Source: Thermoleophilaceae bacterium (GTDB lineage Bacteria; Actinomycetota; Thermoleophilia; Solirubrobacterales; JACPNS01). From it: DNA of 36,831 nt. Each line of letters starts with the position of its first letter. Position 1 is the first letter of the stretch. The position numbers were made by a program, and so were the translations under genes. This document shows, one piece after another, positions 34,949-36,831 of the stretch. Under the pieces are notes generated by a model that ran no database searches, was not told the origin of the DNA, and saw only the letters and a list, made by a program, of their open reading frames with translations. The stretch lies in the NCBI GenBank assembly GCA_016462645.1, contig JAEMSX010000021.1, positions 1 through 36,831 on the forward strand, written 5' to 3'.

Positions 34949-36061
34949 TCAGTAGTCGCGCGGCGCTTCGGGTATGTCCCGGTCGTACTCGAGCGTGGTC
35001 TGTGAGTCGATGTCGGGGTGCTTGGAAGCCCAGGTGTCGTCGCCGTAGTTGTCGTGCTCGTAGGGCACGCTCGCCTCGTCGCTCGCGTCCTCGGCCGCCT
35101 TCTCGGCCTTGCCCGCGCGGATCAGCGAACGCCAGTCGGTCGTCTTGAAGACGAAGGCCAGGGCGACGAGTCCGAACGCCGCATTGAACACCGCGACCGC
35201 AAGCTGCTGGCCGACGGAGTAGGCCGCGATCGCGGTGGTCGAGGCCACGCCCGCGAGCGCCGAAATCAACAGTGCCTGTTGCACACCCGCGCCCTGCGGC
35301 GTCAGCGGAATCAGGCTTGAGGCGATCTGCACCGAGAGCACCGTGAGCACGATGTTCACGGACGTGTCGATGTTGAACGCCGTGAGCATCAACCAGATGC
35401 TCGCCAGGCGGAAGATCAGACCAAGAAACTGCGGCGCGGCGGCGCCGCGCAGATACAGGTTGCGGTCGCGCAGCAGCGTGATGCCCTGACGGACGTTCGC
35501 CCAGAAGTCGCGCACCCGCACCGAGAGATAGGCGAACAGCGCGAGCAGCAGAATCGGCACGAGCGTCACGAAGAAGACGGCGAAGCGAGGGTGCTGCGCC
35601 AGGAACGAAAGGTCGAACGCGTTCAGCTTCGAGAGGTCAGGCAGCTTCGGGAACACGCCCTGCGTGAATCCGTAGATCAGGAAGATGACGCCGACGAACA
35701 TGTCGAACGGAAGGTCGACCGCGAACGACGATCCGACGGTCGCGTAGTTCGAGTTCTTGACCGTGTGCTTGCCGAGGTAGAGCCGCACGAATGCCCCGGC
35801 GTGTGCGGGGATGATGCTGGAGATGCCGTTCGCCGACACCTCCGCGGCCCAGATGTTGCGCCACGGGAAGCTCTCTGCCGGGTACGCGGCGCGCAGGCCG
35901 TTGTACCAGGAGCGCGTCCGCACCGTCAGAAACAGGCCCTGGAAGACCAGCGCGCCGAGCAGCGGAAGGATGTGGATCGCCGAGACGTTGTCGAGGAACT
36001 GCCCCGTCGCGTCAAAGAAATGCGCGAACGAACCGTCGGCCAGAGGCGGGATCATCGCCAT
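34949..36061 (-). CDS. UPF0104 / LPG-synthase transmembrane-region family protein
   Basis: A 370-aa integral membrane protein with about eight helices, resembling the YbhN/UPF0104 family, also called the lysylphosphatidylglycerol synthase transmembrane (flippase-like) region. The family-type segment SSLIPLTPQGAGVQQALLI and the earlier SANGISSIIPAHAGAFVRLYLG are visible. There is no catalytic aminoacyltransferase domain, so it may move a lipid. The C-terminal 65 residues are a polar, acidic tail. ATG 36061 is chosen (MAMIPPLADGS); upstream codons of the open frame are shadow sequence from the neighbouring gene. Confidence 0.8.
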   Translation of the reverse strand: MAMIPPLADGSFAHFFDATGQFLDNVSAIHILPLLGALVFQGLFLTVRTRSWYNGLRAAYPAESFPWRNIWAAEVSANGISSIIPAHAGAFVRLYLGKHTVKNSNYATVGSSFAVDLPFDMFVGVIFLIYGFTQGVFPKLPDLSKLNAFDLSFLAQHPRFAVFFVTLVPILLLALFAYLSVRVRDFWANVRQGITLLRDRNLYLRGAAAPQFLGLIFRLASIWLMLTAFNIDTSVNIVLTVLSVQIASSLIPLTPQGAGVQQALLISALAGVASTTAIAAYSVGQQLAVAVFNAAFGLVALAFVFKTTDWRSLIRAGKAEKAAEDASDEASVPYEHDNYGDDTWASKHPDIDSQTTLEYDRDIPEAPRDY

Positions 36062-36076
36062 ACGGTAGGCAACGCA

Positions 36077-36082
36077 TAGGAT
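36077..36082 (+). promoter_or_regulatory. Candidate -10 box of the right-edge SDR (leaderless)
   Basis: TAGGAT ends 6 nt before GTG 36089. It is the same hexamer and spacing as at 32727-32732 on the other strand. Confidence 0.45.
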
Positions 36083-36088
36083 TCGCCC

Positions 36089-36831
36089 GTGAGTTTCACG
36101 GGGAAACGCATTCTGCTGACCGGCGCGGCCGGCGGCCTGGGCGAAATCACTGCAAAAGCATTTGCCGACGCCGGCGCGATCCTGATCCTCAGCAGCCGCA
36201 ACGAGGCGAAGCTCAACGAGATCGCAGCGGCGCTCCCCGGTGGTCCGCACGAGGTGATCGCGGCCGACCTTTCAGAGCCCGGCGCGGCCGCAGACGTGGT
36301 CGCACGGGCGGGCACGATCGACATCCTCGTCGCCAACGCCGGACGACCCGGTGGATGGGCGCTCGATGAAACGCCCGCTGACGAGATCACCGACGTGATC
36401 CGCGTCAACTTCGAAACACCGATCCAGATGGCCAAGGCCGTGATCCCGCAGATGAAGGAACGCAAAGCCGGCCAGATCGTCCTGATCGCTTCGCTCGCCG
36501 GCAAGTTCGCCCTGCCCGACAGCACGATGTACTCATCCACCAAGTCCGGCCTGCGCGCCTTCGGTTGGGCGCTGCGCCCGGAACTCGCGCGCGACAACGT
36601 CGTCGTGACGGTCGTCACGCCGAGCTTCATCGGCGAGGTCGGAATGTTCGCCAAGCGCAAGCGCAAGGCGCCGCCGTTGGCCGGCATCGTCCCGCCCGAG
36701 ACCTACACGAAGGCGCTGCTTTCCGGAGTGGCCAAGGGGAAGGGCGAAGTCACGATCGCGACCCCGCAGCTGCGCGTGCTCTCACAGCTTTCAGTCCTCG
36801 CACCGCGAATCTTCGACTTCGCGTTCCGGCG
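36089..36831 (+). CDS. Short-chain dehydrogenase/reductase (3' end missing at right edge)
   Basis: At least 247 residues of a classical SDR. The cofactor motif TGAAGGLG is near residue 11, followed by SSRNEAKL after the second strand, ADLSEP, VANAGRPGG, the catalytic Ser in LIASLAG and YSSTK. The end is off the window, probably by a short distance since classical SDRs run about 250-300 aa. GTG 36089 begins MSFTGKRILLTG. It is divergent from the membrane protein gene with 27 bp between starts. Substrate unknown. Confidence 0.9.
   Translation, partial: MSFTGKRILLTGAAGGLGEITAKAFADAGAILILSSRNEAKLNEIAAALPGGPHEVIAADLSEPGAAADVVARAGTIDILVANAGRPGGWALDETPADEITDVIRVNFETPIQMAKAVIPQMKERKAGQIVLIASLAGKFALPDSTMYSSTKSGLRAFGWALRPELARDNVVVTVVTPSFIGEVGMFAKRKRKAPPLAGIVPPETYTKALLSGVAKGKGEVTIATPQLRVLSQLSVLAPRIFDFAFR

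Overview
The window is high-GC DNA with dense, mostly overlapping genes. Its gene content and signals fit an actinobacterium: a 14-gene nuo operon, EfeUO iron uptake, a DtxR-like iron box, and several starts placed 6-8 nt after a TANNNT -10 box, as in leaderless transcripts. The RCC1-repeat secreted protein with a lysine-rich tail and the double-length ThyX homologue make a deep-branching class such as Thermoleophilia (Solirubrobacterales) my best guess. That placement is inference, because no rRNA or phylogenetic marker comparison was possible.

Layout. (1) 1-1554, minus: efeU and the 5' part of efeO, iron uptake, with a probable iron-responsive box upstream. (2) 1684-3611, minus: serS followed by a LuxR-type response regulator in a 4-bp ATGA overlap. 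(3) 3663-4594: a lipoprotein cytochrome c (minus) divergent from a flavin reductase-like protein (plus). (4) 4712-6282, minus: a small secreted His-containing protein and two small membrane proteins of unknown function. (5) 6458-21531, plus: the complete nuoABCDEFGHIJKLMN operon for the 14-subunit proton-pumping NADH:quinone oxidoreductase, with almost every junction overlapping. (6) 21773-25820, plus: a membrane protein with two GGDEF domains, then a tandem-duplicated ThyX-like protein. (7) 25848-31904: a secreted RCC1 propeller protein (plus), a cytochrome P450 (minus) and acetyl-CoA synthetase (plus). (8) 31911-36831: a membrane protein (minus), a two-ACT-domain protein with peptide deformylase (plus), an SDR (minus), a small acidic protein (plus), a UPF0104/LPG-synthase-like membrane protein (minus) and a second SDR running off the right edge (plus).

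How it fits together. The core is aerobic energy metabolism: complex I feeding quinone, iron uptake that could supply its Fe-S clusters, a c-type cytochrome, and acetate activation by Acs. Much of the rest is housekeeping (serS, def). No mobile element, CRISPR array, rRNA or tRNA gene was seen. No intergenic gap reaches 300 bp; the longest is 21532-21772.

I do not see a clear-cut new multi-gene system. The items most worth following are the duplicated ThyX-like protein with complementary loss of signature residues and its repeat-bearing upstream region, the duplicated membrane-GGDEF protein, the serS-response regulator coupling, the small secreted/membrane gene pair at 4712-5802, and several perfect palindromes in promoter regions.
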